A DNA stretch of 64,000 nt from an uncultured Porphyromonadaceae bacterium (lineage in GTDB: Bacteria; Bacteroidota; Bacteroidia; Bacteroidales; Muribaculaceae): positions 1 to 64,000 of the forward strand of contig CAMWXJ010000012.1 in assembly GCA_947178215.1 (NCBI GenBank), given 5' to 3'. The notes beneath the pieces were generated by a model. The model was not told where the DNA came from and made no database searches. It saw nothing but the letters and a program-made list of their open reading frames with translations. Each line of letters opens with the position of its first letter. Positions within the stretch are counted from its first letter, which is position 1. A program made the translations under genes and the position numbers. Below, piece after piece: positions 8,374-15,870 of the stretch.

Positions 8374-9365
8374 TGCAATTATCTTATTATCTTGTGGGGG
8401 CGTCTGTCTTAATGATGTTTATGACAGAAAGCTGCACTAATAGGAAGTCGGGCTCACTTGAGCTCGACTTCTCCGATGCCCGATACGTGACGCCCGACAC
8501 CTTTCACATTGAGGAAACGATAATGTTTCCATGGGGTATGCGTGCCGTTGGCCCAAATCTCATTACGGCCAACCATAAACGCGATACCATCTTCGACGCT
8601 TTCACCATTCCCGAAATCAGCTATACCTCTTCGGGAATCATCAAGGGAGCCGGTCCCGATGAGGTGCCGTATGCGATGCTGACAACACTTGAGCGCACTT
8701 CTCAACCCGATTGTCTTACATTCTTGTCAGGTGTCCCGTCAGAACTTGTAACCATTCATGTGCCAGACTTCCACATTATAGACAAGAGTGTCCATAAGAT
8801 GCCGGAGGGATGGCCAGGTGAACAGAGTATGTTGAGACTCAGAGGTGACACCGTTGTTGCTCAACGATTTGACATGCCGCTCGAATGGATTATTGTCGAC
8901 GGCTACGGCAATACTGTAGCCACACTTGATATTCCCGTACCGGACGACATTATGGCTGCTGCCGGAAACGATGAATGGAATAATATGGTCATCCACTCGT
9001 CCATAGGACTGCCTTCGCCTGATGGCTCACGTGTCGCCATCTGTACCAAAGTCTATCCTTCGGTCTTCATATTCGACAGCAAGGGCAACAAAATCAATAC
9101 CGTGACGATGCCATATGTCGCACAGATATCAGGCTACATTCTAAGTGCCGATTCCAACCGCGAGGCCATCTATGTGTGCTATCATGATCCCTCCGACAAG
9201 GAATTTAAGGAATGTACCATTGCCGTTATTGACTGGGATGGCAATTACATCAAGTCATATAAAGTCCCCGGCCCCACCGCCCCCATCACAGTCGATGAGT
9301 ACGGGAGATATCTTTATTATAGCGGCCATCCCGAAGATGACAATCTCTATCGAATCAAACTCTAA
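8373..9365 (+). CDS. 6-bladed beta-propeller / TolB-like lipoprotein 3
   Basis: A 330-residue protein with an N-terminal hydrophobic segment ending MTESC (Cys21), a suboptimal but plausible lipobox. It carries the IKGAGPDEVP element near residues 87-96 that corresponds to GxGPxE in its paralogues, a LPSPDGSRVA motif near 210 typical of TolB/BF3164-like propellers, and a final RYLYYSGHPEDDNLYRIKL blade. Start overlaps the peptide 3 stop (TAATG), so translation is coupled. Closest in style to BF3164-family lipoproteins. Role inferred: surface or periplasmic partner of peptide 3. Confidence 0.75.
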   Translation: MQLSYYLVGASVLMMFMTESCTNRKSGSLELDFSDARYVTPDTFHIEETIMFPWGMRAVGPNLITANHKRDTIFDAFTIPEISYTSSGIIKGAGPDEVPYAMLTTLERTSQPDCLTFLSGVPSELVTIHVPDFHIIDKSVHKMPEGWPGEQSMLRLRGDTVVAQRFDMPLEWIIVDGYGNTVATLDIPVPDDIMAAAGNDEWNNMVIHSSIGLPSPDGSRVAICTKVYPSVFIFDSKGNKINTVTMPYVAQISGYILSADSNREAIYVCYHDPSDKEFKECTIAVIDWDGNYIKSYKVPGPTAPITVDEYGRYLYYSGHPEDDNLYRIKL

Positions 9366-9371
9366 TCATCC

Positions 9372-9980
9372 ATGAAACATCTGTTATGCTCTTTACTGCT
9401 GCTTGTGGCCGCTTTTCAGGCCCTCGCCGTTTCTCCTGAAAAGGAACGAAAGGAGACCAAAACCGAGTTCGCCACCTTCATGCTGCCGGAAAAATGGGGT
9501 TCTCCGGTCGCAAACGTTCACTTCGGGATGCCCGAATTTTTTAACGTGAATACCGATGACGGCAAGAAGTACAAGATCTTCAATAAGGGAGCGCTATATT
9601 CCCTTAACGGGACGGAGGCATTCAGTAACGAGCTTATCGTGAGCCGTCATAGAGCCGAAAACGGATACAAGGCTACAATAACCGACATAAAAAATTATTT
9701 TGACAATCAGGTTTCCTATCGCTCCTCAGGTAAGGCTCACATAATATGGATGTCGGTGACAAAAGACCTCACCAAAGGCATAGCAACCGTTTTGGAAAAA
9801 GAGGGCATTCACGGCAAATGGGTCGACGTCTTGAAAAAATATGTCATCTACGTGCGTCAAATCGGGTCGGATGTATATGCAGCGCAATGCATTTATACGA
9901 AAGACAAAGCCAAACTCACCGACGATGAATACAATCAGCATGCAAAAAGCGTCATCAATTCACTTCATCCAATAGACTAA
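9372..9980 (+). CDS. Exported protein of unknown function
   Basis: A 202-residue protein with a signal peptide (residues 4-19, probable cleavage after ALA). The mature part begins with charged residues, then ATFMLPEKWGSPVANVHFGMPEF, alternating strands and helices and a C-terminal KLTDDEYNQHAKSVINSL helix. I recognise no family. It starts 7 bases after propeller 3 and precedes the full transglutaminase gene, so it belongs to module 3. The single internal cysteine (about residue 177) does not suggest a disulfide. Confidence 0.65.
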   Translation: MKHLLCSLLLLVAAFQALAVSPEKERKETKTEFATFMLPEKWGSPVANVHFGMPEFFNVNTDDGKKYKIFNKGALYSLNGTEAFSNELIVSRHRAENGYKATITDIKNYFDNQVSYRSSGKAHIIWMSVTKDLTKGIATVLEKEGIHGKWVDVLKKYVIYVRQIGSDVYAAQCIYTKDKAKLTDDEYNQHAKSVINSLHPID

Positions 9981-10014
9981 TATCTCAATTAGAATTGCTA
10001 TATCTATAAATATT

Positions 10015-11967
10015 TTGCTGCATTCCAGATATATAAAAATAATTGCAAGCATAATAGCAGGAATTATTTCTGCTTGCAATCATATTGATGATATAAATAA
10101 TGTAATTGAACAGACATTAATTCAGGCGGGCGACAATGCCGGTGAACTTCAGGCTGTGCTCGACCGCTATGAAGACGAACGCCGCGAGCTGGCGGAGTAT
10201 GCCGTGGCGGCTACCTGGGGGCGCGTAGCCCGCACAGGGCCGGGCATGGATTCGATTGAGGCGCTGTATCGCGAGTTGCCCGGTATATATAAATGGGAGT
10301 TTGACTCTGTGCAACTGGCCCGAGGGCGCCATTATGCTTCTATGCCGCTGTCGGTGACAAAAGATGCCGCCACTGTCACCGCCGATTACCTTGCCGATAA
10401 TATCGACGATGCGTGGCGGTTGTGGGAGGGAAGACAGTGGAACCGCGAGCTCCCGCAGGATCTGATGTGCGAGATGCTGCTCCCCTACCGCGTAGGCGAC
10501 GAGCCGCTGACACGATGGCGCAAGCCTTACCGCGAATGGTTGGCGGAGCTTGAGGACACCCTCGCACGCTGCGGCAACTCGGTGGAGGCGGCGCGCATCA
10601 TCGTCGACAGGATGGGACTGTGTCACTACAACGACCGTCTGTCGACGCCCCACCGCTCGGCGCTCGGCCTGCTCGAAGCGCCGATAGGCTACTGCCGCGA
10701 GGACTGCGACAGGGTGCTGTATGCCATGCGCTCGATGGGTGTGCCGGTGGCCGTTGACAGGATGCTGCTGTCGCCCGACAACGGCGGGGCGCATCAGTGG
10801 AACGTGGTGTGGGACAACATGGACCGCCGGATGCGTATGTTTGACAACGAAAATTATCCTCCCACACGCGACAGCCTCTATTACGACCGCCGTCGCAAGG
10901 GCAAGATCTACCGCTCGACGTTCGCTCCGGACCTTGACCGTCTTGCCCGCTACCGCAAGGCTGTAGGCGTGCCACCGATGCTGCTCAATCCGTGGCTCAA
11001 GGATGTGACGGCTGAATATTTCGGTCACAACCGCGCGGAGGTGGCGATATGGCCCCGGGCGAAGGCTTCGGAGGAGAATGCCGTGTATCTCGGCGTGTTT
11101 GCCGGGCAGCGTTTCCAGCCTGTCGACATCGCCTCGCTGAAAGGCGACAGAGCGGTGTTCACAGACATGGAGCCAAACCTTATCTATGCCCCGGTGATGG
11201 CCGATGGGAAGATATGCGGCTATCCGTTCATGCTGCGGCACGACGGCTCACTGCATAGTTTCGTGCCCGACAAGGGCAGCTACGAGAAGGTGACGCTGAC
11301 ACGCAAGTTTACTCCCGGATACCATCAGAAGAGTCGTTTTAGCTCGGTTGTAGGAGTACATGTGCAGTCGGCTCCCACGGCCCGCGGCCCATGGACCGAC
11401 CTCGATGTGATAGATACTCCGCCGGCCCACAGCTACCGCCGCATCAATCCCGACAACCCGCTTACGGGGCGCTATCTGCGTGTCTATGCCGACACCATGT
11501 GCAAGGGAAAGTACGGTGCCGAGATATCAATGCTATTGGCCTGCCGCGATACTCTTGGACTCGACCGTCTGCCGCTGTCGGTAGTGGGCGACGATGCCGC
11601 CAGGGAGCGCTATACCCGCATATTGCAACCTGATTACAGTCTGGAACTAAAGCCGCAGGACGAGGGCTGCATCCTGCATATCGACTCGCCCGACGATGTG
11701 GCCGCGCTGTTTCTTCTGCCGCACAACGACGATAATTTCGTTGTTCCGGCGCAGGAGTATGAGCTGCTGTATTTCGCGGGGCCTGAGGGGTGGAAATCGG
11801 CGGGGCGCAGGATGTCGACCGGCTTCTCCATCGATTTCGAGGCGCCGAAAGGCGCGGTGCTGTGGCTCCGCAATCTCACCAAAGGCCGCGAAGAGCAGAT
11901 ATTCGTCTGGCGCGATGGCCGCCAGCTCTTCAACATCGACCTCTATGACCTGAATCTTACTTTCTAA
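10015..11967 (+). CDS. Transglutaminase-like lipoprotein, full-length
   Basis: A 650-residue protein. I use the TTG at 10015 because the frame is closed upstream at 9973-9975 and no ATG fits a signal peptide; the resulting N-terminus has a lipobox IISAC (Cys21). The central domain has the transglutaminase-like triad: IGYCREDC (Cys227), GAHQWN (His260), MFDNEN (Asp277). The C-terminal 350 residues are beta-rich, with a segment resembling a carbohydrate-binding or discoidin-like module near 440-520. The first 38 codons are strikingly A/T-rich and differ from those of the relics at 2321 and 7778; from NAGELQAVLD onward the gene is G/C-rich and matches them. The signal segment therefore seems to have been replaced. 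Possible role: cross-linking or proteolysis of the exported peptides at the surface (inference). Confidence 0.8.
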   Translation: MLHSRYIKIIASIIAGIISACNHIDDINNVIEQTLIQAGDNAGELQAVLDRYEDERRELAEYAVAATWGRVARTGPGMDSIEALYRELPGIYKWEFDSVQLARGRHYASMPLSVTKDAATVTADYLADNIDDAWRLWEGRQWNRELPQDLMCEMLLPYRVGDEPLTRWRKPYREWLAELEDTLARCGNSVEAARIIVDRMGLCHYNDRLSTPHRSALGLLEAPIGYCREDCDRVLYAMRSMGVPVAVDRMLLSPDNGGAHQWNVVWDNMDRRMRMFDNENYPPTRDSLYYDRRRKGKIYRSTFAPDLDRLARYRKAVGVPPMLLNPWLKDVTAEYFGHNRAEVAIWPRAKASEENAVYLGVFAGQRFQPVDIASLKGDRAVFTDMEPNLIYAPVMADGKICGYPFMLRHDGSLHSFVPDKGSYEKVTLTRKFTPGYHQKSRFSSVVGVHVQSAPTARGPWTDLDVIDTPPAHSYRRINPDNPLTGRYLRVYADTMCKGKYGAEISMLLACRDTLGLDRLPLSVVGDDAARERYTRILQPDYSLELKPQDEGCILHIDSPDDVAALFLLPHNDDNFVVPAQEYELLYFAGPEGWKSAGRRMSTGFSIDFEAPKGAVLWLRNLTKGREEQIFVWRDGRQLFNIDLYDLNLTF

Positions 11968-12001
11968 TAAGATACCAGTGATAACAAACCTAAGTCAAAC
12001 A

Positions 12002-12153
12002 AAAACAACCTGCTATGAACAAAAAAATGTTTGTTCCGGCCGCAATCGCGGCCCTGATGGGAGTCGGTGGCTATCTCGGCAATGCCACCGCTACTCCCGC
12101 TGAAGGTCTTTCAGACCTTCAGCTCGAAAACGCCGAGGCCCTCGCCGATGATA
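12002..12153 (+). repeat. 152-bp invariant leader repeat, copy 1
   Basis: This stretch, from 13 bases before the ATG of peptide 4 to the codons just after EALA, is identical base for base to 13387-13538. Similarity stops abruptly at both ends of the second copy, while upstream of copy 1 the homology continues to the end of the transglutaminase gene and reappears at 7991-8085. Confidence 0.9.
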
Positions 12154-12290
12154 CGGAGACACCATGTGATGTCTTTACCGGAGGATTTAAACAATGGTCC
12201 CTTTCGGGCCTGTTTAGAGTAAAACAATCATTTTACGATTGCTGTGGCGTACTTCGTGAGGGTTATAACCCTAAAGGCCTGTGCAATTAA
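12015..12290 (+). CDS. NVEALA-family exported peptide 4
   Basis: A 91-residue precursor: hydrophobic segment to ATA (24-26), pro-segment GLSDLQLENAEALA (31-44), then a core with four cysteines (51, 76, 77, 90), including an adjacent pair CC, and several aromatic residues. Its first 46 residues are identical to peptide 5, including every base, but the cores are unrelated. It lies 47 bases after the full transglutaminase gene and 12 bases before propeller 4. Function unknown; the constant leader and variable core resemble precursor-peptide families that share one maturation apparatus. Confidence 0.85.
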   Translation: MNKKMFVPAAIAALMGVGGYLGNATATPAEGLSDLQLENAEALADDTETPCDVFTGGFKQWSLSGLFRVKQSFYDCCGVLREGYNPKGLCN

Positions 12291-12302
12291 AATTGCCAGA
12301 AA

Positions 12303-13256
12303 ATGCGGTTACTTAATATCATTGTAATCTGCCTTACTATATGTATTGCTTGCTCCCCTTCAGGGCACAAGCAAAACATACAGTATGAAAAGTCCTCGGA
12401 TTTTTCTGAGGTAGTGGAGATAGCAGTTGACACATTGGAAATTCCACTTATTGCCCATGTGTCACAGATCCTGTCAGCTGATAGCATAATAAAAATTCAG
12501 ACTGAGGGAACACCTATGTGGGTCTACACATTGAATTTGGAAAACCTATCTGTCACTGATTCAATTTTTCCAAAGGGAGACGGACCCGGTGAATATATGA
12601 ATGTGGCAATCTCACCTATTAATGATACCAATGAATTACTGATTGTTGATAACAGACAAATGAAGTGGTATCGTATTGCCAAAAATGTAGTAATGGAATC
12701 TGGTAATACCGGCCATTTTATTGTTAGCGATATTCACGATGTTGGCTTCCCGATTGTGGGATATGTCGATTTTCGTTCCGATGGACTTCGTCTTAAAATC
12801 CGTGATTTGCATATAGGCGTAGATACGGATTCACTTGTAATTCCTAATATAAATTTACACGGTGAGTCTATAGTCGATAACTTCGTGTGGAATTATGATA
12901 AGGCAACCGGACGTTTTGCTCTTGCATTTACTAATCAGAATAAATTACTTATAGGCAGAATTACGAGTGGAAAATTGGATGATATAAAAGTTTTGGTCGG
13001 CAATAGCATGTCTAATCATATTTATTATACCGATGTAAAAATTGACGGAGATAAATTGTGGGCTTTGACACAAAATGATGTAAATCTTGATACATATGAC
13101 GGTCATAGTTCAATAGAGATATATGATTTTGACGGTAACCCTATAAAAAAAATAAAACTTCCTGTAATAGCGCAGACAACAGCCATAGATCAGATAAAGT
13201 CAATCGTTTTTCTTGTATCTGCGACAGATGATAATCTATATTCTTTCCGCAAATAG
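12303..13256 (+). CDS. 6-bladed beta-propeller lipoprotein 4
   Basis: A 317-residue lipoprotein with lipobox ICIAC (Cys17). The FPKGDGPGEYMN element near residues 92-103 is the GxGPxE signature shared by this group of propellers, followed by repeated strand units and a final SIVFLVSATDDNLYSFRK blade. The gene is clearly A/T-richer than the leader of the peptide before it, suggesting a different history for leader and propeller. It starts 12 bases after peptide 4. After its stop there are 94 bases before a stub of the signal peptidase gene start. Role inferred as partner of peptide 4. Confidence 0.8.
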   Translation: MRLLNIIVICLTICIACSPSGHKQNIQYEKSSDFSEVVEIAVDTLEIPLIAHVSQILSADSIIKIQTEGTPMWVYTLNLENLSVTDSIFPKGDGPGEYMNVAISPINDTNELLIVDNRQMKWYRIAKNVVMESGNTGHFIVSDIHDVGFPIVGYVDFRSDGLRLKIRDLHIGVDTDSLVIPNINLHGESIVDNFVWNYDKATGRFALAFTNQNKLLIGRITSGKLDDIKVLVGNSMSNHIYYTDVKIDGDKLWALTQNDVNLDTYDGHSSIEIYDFDGNPIKKIKLPVIAQTTAIDQIKSIVFLVSATDDNLYSFRK

Positions 13257-13350
13257 TCTTTTGGGGAGATGCAGGAATGAAGCCATAGTTCTGCTGTCGC
13301 TTTACAGATAAACAACTGATATATTTTGGCATACAAAGAGATATCATCGC

Positions 13351-13377
13351 ATGACCCGAATAGTTTCAGTAGTCTAA
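13351..13377 (+). pseudogene. Stub of the signal peptidase gene start
   Basis: An ATG here is followed by eight codons, M-T-R-I-V-S-V-V, and a stop. A 21-base segment (13353-13373) is identical to 14994-15014, inside the first codons of the signal peptidase gene at 14986 (MTRTRIVSVVK). The stub marks where that gene began before module 5 was inserted or duplicated in front of it. Confidence 0.7.
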
Positions 13378-13386
13378 GTTAAACCT

Positions 13387-13538
13387 AAAACAACCTGCTA
13401 TGAACAAAAAAATGTTTGTTCCGGCCGCAATCGCGGCCCTGATGGGAGTCGGTGGCTATCTCGGCAATGCCACCGCTACTCCCGCTGAAGGTCTTTCAGA
13501 CCTTCAGCTCGAAAACGCCGAGGCCCTCGCCGATGATA
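13387..13538 (+). repeat. 152-bp invariant leader repeat, copy 2
   Basis: Identical to 12002-12153. It begins 10 bases after the signal peptidase stub and ends just after the EALA codons of peptide 5, at which point all similarity to peptide 4 ends. Confidence 0.9.
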
Positions 13539-13717
13539 ATGAGGGTGATAACACAGGATCTTTCGAATATCCGAGTGGCTTCCCTTATTCCTCTACATGC
13601 AATGTTGCGATTGGTTCTAATTGGCTGGGAACAACTCGCTGCAAAGTAGAAGTTATCACATGTCAAGGCGGCGGTTCGGGATGCAATTCTAAGAAGTGTC
13701 CCGTACATCCTGCCTAA
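13400..13717 (+). CDS. NVEALA-family exported peptide 5
   Basis: A 105-residue precursor, the longest of the five. Residues 1-46 equal those of peptide 4. The core is Gly/Ser-rich with five cysteines (67, 81, 88, 95, 100), an odd number unlike its relatives, so either one stays free or is used for an intermolecular bond. Uniquely, it is separated from its downstream propeller by 106 bases containing a perfect 17-bp inverted repeat, so peptide and propeller may be expressed at different levels. Function unknown. Confidence 0.85.
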   Translation: MNKKMFVPAAIAALMGVGGYLGNATATPAEGLSDLQLENAEALADDNEGDNTGSFEYPSGFPYSSTCNVAIGSNWLGTTRCKVEVITCQGGGSGCNSKKCPVHPA

Positions 13718-13731
13718 ATTCTTAAGGGCGA

Positions 13732-13770
13732 TATAATGTCAACTAATATTTATTATTAGTTGACATTATA
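13732..13770 (+). terminator. Perfect 17-bp A/T-rich hairpin, attenuator or terminator
   Basis: Arms 13732-13748 and 13754-13770 are perfectly complementary around the loop TTTAT. The right arm ends in TTATA and is followed by TTCTCC, so it is a weak rather than classical intrinsic terminator. Placed between peptide 5 and its propeller, it could reduce read-through or protect the upstream mRNA from 3' decay so that the peptide is made in excess. Confidence 0.6.
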
Positions 13771-13823
13771 TTCTCCTGATAGAGTACATTATTATTCAGA
13801 TATTGAAATACCACATTGTGTAT

Positions 13824-14972
13824 ATGTGCAAATATTTTATTTTCATAATAATACTATTGGGTGTAGTCAGCTGCACAACCCAAAATCGTGATAGTAAGTT
13901 GATAGAATCAGTGGTTACAGAGGAGCCATTGATTTACACTGATCAATGCGATACAATGCCTTCGTGGATGCTTGATACAGTGATATGGGTGCCTTTGGAA
14001 TTCAGTGATATAAACGTTCTCAGAGATATTTCCAAAATTAGTGTCATGAATGGGAAAGTGGTTGTAGGTGAAAAGCATCAAGGATGTATTCAAGTCTATG
14101 ATTTCCCCTCTGGGAAATTACTGTTTGTCATAGATAAGAAGGGACCGGGCCCGGAGGAATATTTGGAGACAGCAGCATTTACCGTTACATCGACGTCAAT
14201 ATATGTTCTTGACAACTATTCCCATGCGATATTAAAATATTCATTAGGCGATGGCTCTTTTATCGAAAAGAAATCAATACCATTTGTTGCATGGGATATG
14301 GAAGCTTTCGACGATGACTCGTTTCTATTTACCTGGCTTAATAATAACCCGAAGGCTGTCAAACCTAAAAATGTATTTAACAATGCAGTATGGCAGACAG
14401 ATGGAGAGTTCAATGTCATAGAATCGTATCTTCCAGTAGAGGATGACTATGTAGAAATGTATGGAAAGAGAAGGTATTTCACACGTCACGGTAAGGATAT
14501 CATATTCCACGCGCTAAAATATGAGGGCTATTTCAGATTTACTCAAAATAAACCGCCGCAGTTTTATCCGATAGAATTCAACAATCCGGTTCCAAATGAT
14601 AAGGCGTTACGTCTTAAAGATTTAGAAAATACATCATGGCAATATCTGAGTGAAACGCCGTTTGTCACTGATGATTTTGCAGTATTTGATATTACCGAAG
14701 GTGCCTACGGACAACAGATGTTTTCATCCAAAAAGCAGGTGTTCAGTAATTCAACGAAGTGGGCACGCAATCTACCTATTAACATAGGTGATGCAACCAA
14801 TGATAATAGCTTCATCGGATATATAAATGATGATTATGAACAATATAATCAACTGACAACCTATGGATTTCAAAGAGGATCAGAGACTGTTGACAGTCTC
14901 CTTAATCAGGGCGGTTGTTGTTTGCTCATTTATCAGATGAAAAAAATAAGAATTAGAATGAGAGCGGTCTAA
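13824..14972 (+). CDS. 6-bladed beta-propeller lipoprotein 5
   Basis: A 382-residue protein. I choose the ATG at 13824 over a TTG seven codons earlier because it gives a standard lipoprotein signal (MCKYFIFIIILLGVVSC, Cys17). The mature part has the DKKGPGPEEYLE element (near 103-114), the best GxGPxE match in the array, and blade-like repeats with DFAVFDI near 288. The C-terminus ends in a short basic, amphipathic stretch. It is A/T-rich like propeller 4 but poorly alignable with it. It precedes the signal peptidase gene by 13 bases. Confidence 0.8.
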   Translation: MCKYFIFIIILLGVVSCTTQNRDSKLIESVVTEEPLIYTDQCDTMPSWMLDTVIWVPLEFSDINVLRDISKISVMNGKVVVGEKHQGCIQVYDFPSGKLLFVIDKKGPGPEEYLETAAFTVTSTSIYVLDNYSHAILKYSLGDGSFIEKKSIPFVAWDMEAFDDDSFLFTWLNNNPKAVKPKNVFNNAVWQTDGEFNVIESYLPVEDDYVEMYGKRRYFTRHGKDIIFHALKYEGYFRFTQNKPPQFYPIEFNNPVPNDKALRLKDLENTSWQYLSETPFVTDDFAVFDITEGAYGQQMFSSKKQVFSNSTKWARNLPINIGDATNDNSFIGYINDDYEQYNQLTTYGFQRGSETVDSLLNQGGCCLLIYQMKKIRIRMRAV

Positions 14973-14985
14973 TCCCCTTGCCGAT

Positions 14986-15870
14986 ATGACCCGGACCCGA
15001 ATAGTTTCAGTAGTGAAGGCAGCCGTGGTAAACCTTGCGTTTGCCGCGAGCTGCCTTTTCCTGTTGTGGCTGTTCTGTCTGCTGTTTGTCTACGCGTCGT
15101 TTACCATCCCCTCCGACTCGATGCAGCCCGTGATAAAGCCGGGCGACACGGTGGTGGTGGACAAGCTGTCGACGGGCGCGCGGCTGTTTGACATCGCGGG
15201 GGCGGCACGCGGCGACAGCGTGGGGATATGGCGCATGCCCCGATGGCGCCGCTTCAGGCGCGGCGACGTGCTGGTGTTCAACTTCGTGCATCAAGGTTCG
15301 TGGGACACCATCGCAATGAATGTGCGCACCTACTACATCAAGCGCTGCATCGCAGTGCCGGGCGACACGGTGGCGATAAGGGGCTTCGTCTACACGGTCA
15401 ACGGCGACACGCTGCGGCGCTATGCGACGCCGGAGGAGTTCGGGCGCCTCTATCCCGACGACGACGCGCTCCGCGCCGAGCGGCGACGGGGGTATATGGC
15501 CGACCTGAGCGACACGATTGACAACTGGACGATACGCGACTTCGGACCGCTCGTGGTGCCGGCCAAAGGGATGACGCTGCCGGTCGACACGGTGACATTC
15601 CGACGCTACCGGCAGATGATAGAGCGGGAGACGGGTCGCGGCGTCACGCGCCGCGACGGCCGGGTGTGGCTCGGCGACAGCGTGCTGACGGCCTACACTT
15701 TCAGGGAGGATTATTATTTCATGGCGGGCGACAACGCGGTGGCGTCGATGGATTCGCGCTACTGGGGGCTTGTGCCCGAGGATTTCATAGTGGGCCGCGC
15801 GGTGTTTACCGTGTGGTCGAAAAACAGTGACGGAATACAATGGCAACGGATACTGAGACCGGTAGAATAG
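14986..15870 (+). CDS. Type I signal peptidase (S26 family) linked to peptide array
   Basis: A 294-residue membrane-bound serine protease that removes signal peptides at AxA sites on the periplasmic side. One N-terminal transmembrane helix (about 13-40) is followed by box B, IPSDSMQP, with catalytic Ser45, and box D, YYIKRCIAVPGD, with catalytic Lys119. Box E, GDNAVASMDSRYWG, is near 252-265. The G/C-rich sequence is like the housekeeping genes. Housekeeping LepB genes in Bacteroidales usually lie elsewhere, so this is probably a dedicated or additional enzyme for the peptide precursors, which each carry an ATA site and an EALA site. The gene start is partly duplicated at 13351. The downstream gene begins within its last 31 bases. 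Confidence 0.88.
   Translation: MTRTRIVSVVKAAVVNLAFAASCLFLLWLFCLLFVYASFTIPSDSMQPVIKPGDTVVVDKLSTGARLFDIAGAARGDSVGIWRMPRWRRFRRGDVLVFNFVHQGSWDTIAMNVRTYYIKRCIAVPGDTVAIRGFVYTVNGDTLRRYATPEEFGRLYPDDDALRAERRRGYMADLSDTIDNWTIRDFGPLVVPAKGMTLPVDTVTFRRYRQMIERETGRGVTRRDGRVWLGDSVLTAYTFREDYYFMAGDNAVASMDSRYWGLVPEDFIVGRAVFTVWSKNSDGIQWQRILRPVE

Noticed and set aside
10117..11241. 374-codon minus-strand frame opposite the transglutaminase
   Set aside because: His/Arg-rich shadow; the + strand frame has the catalytic triad and lipobox.
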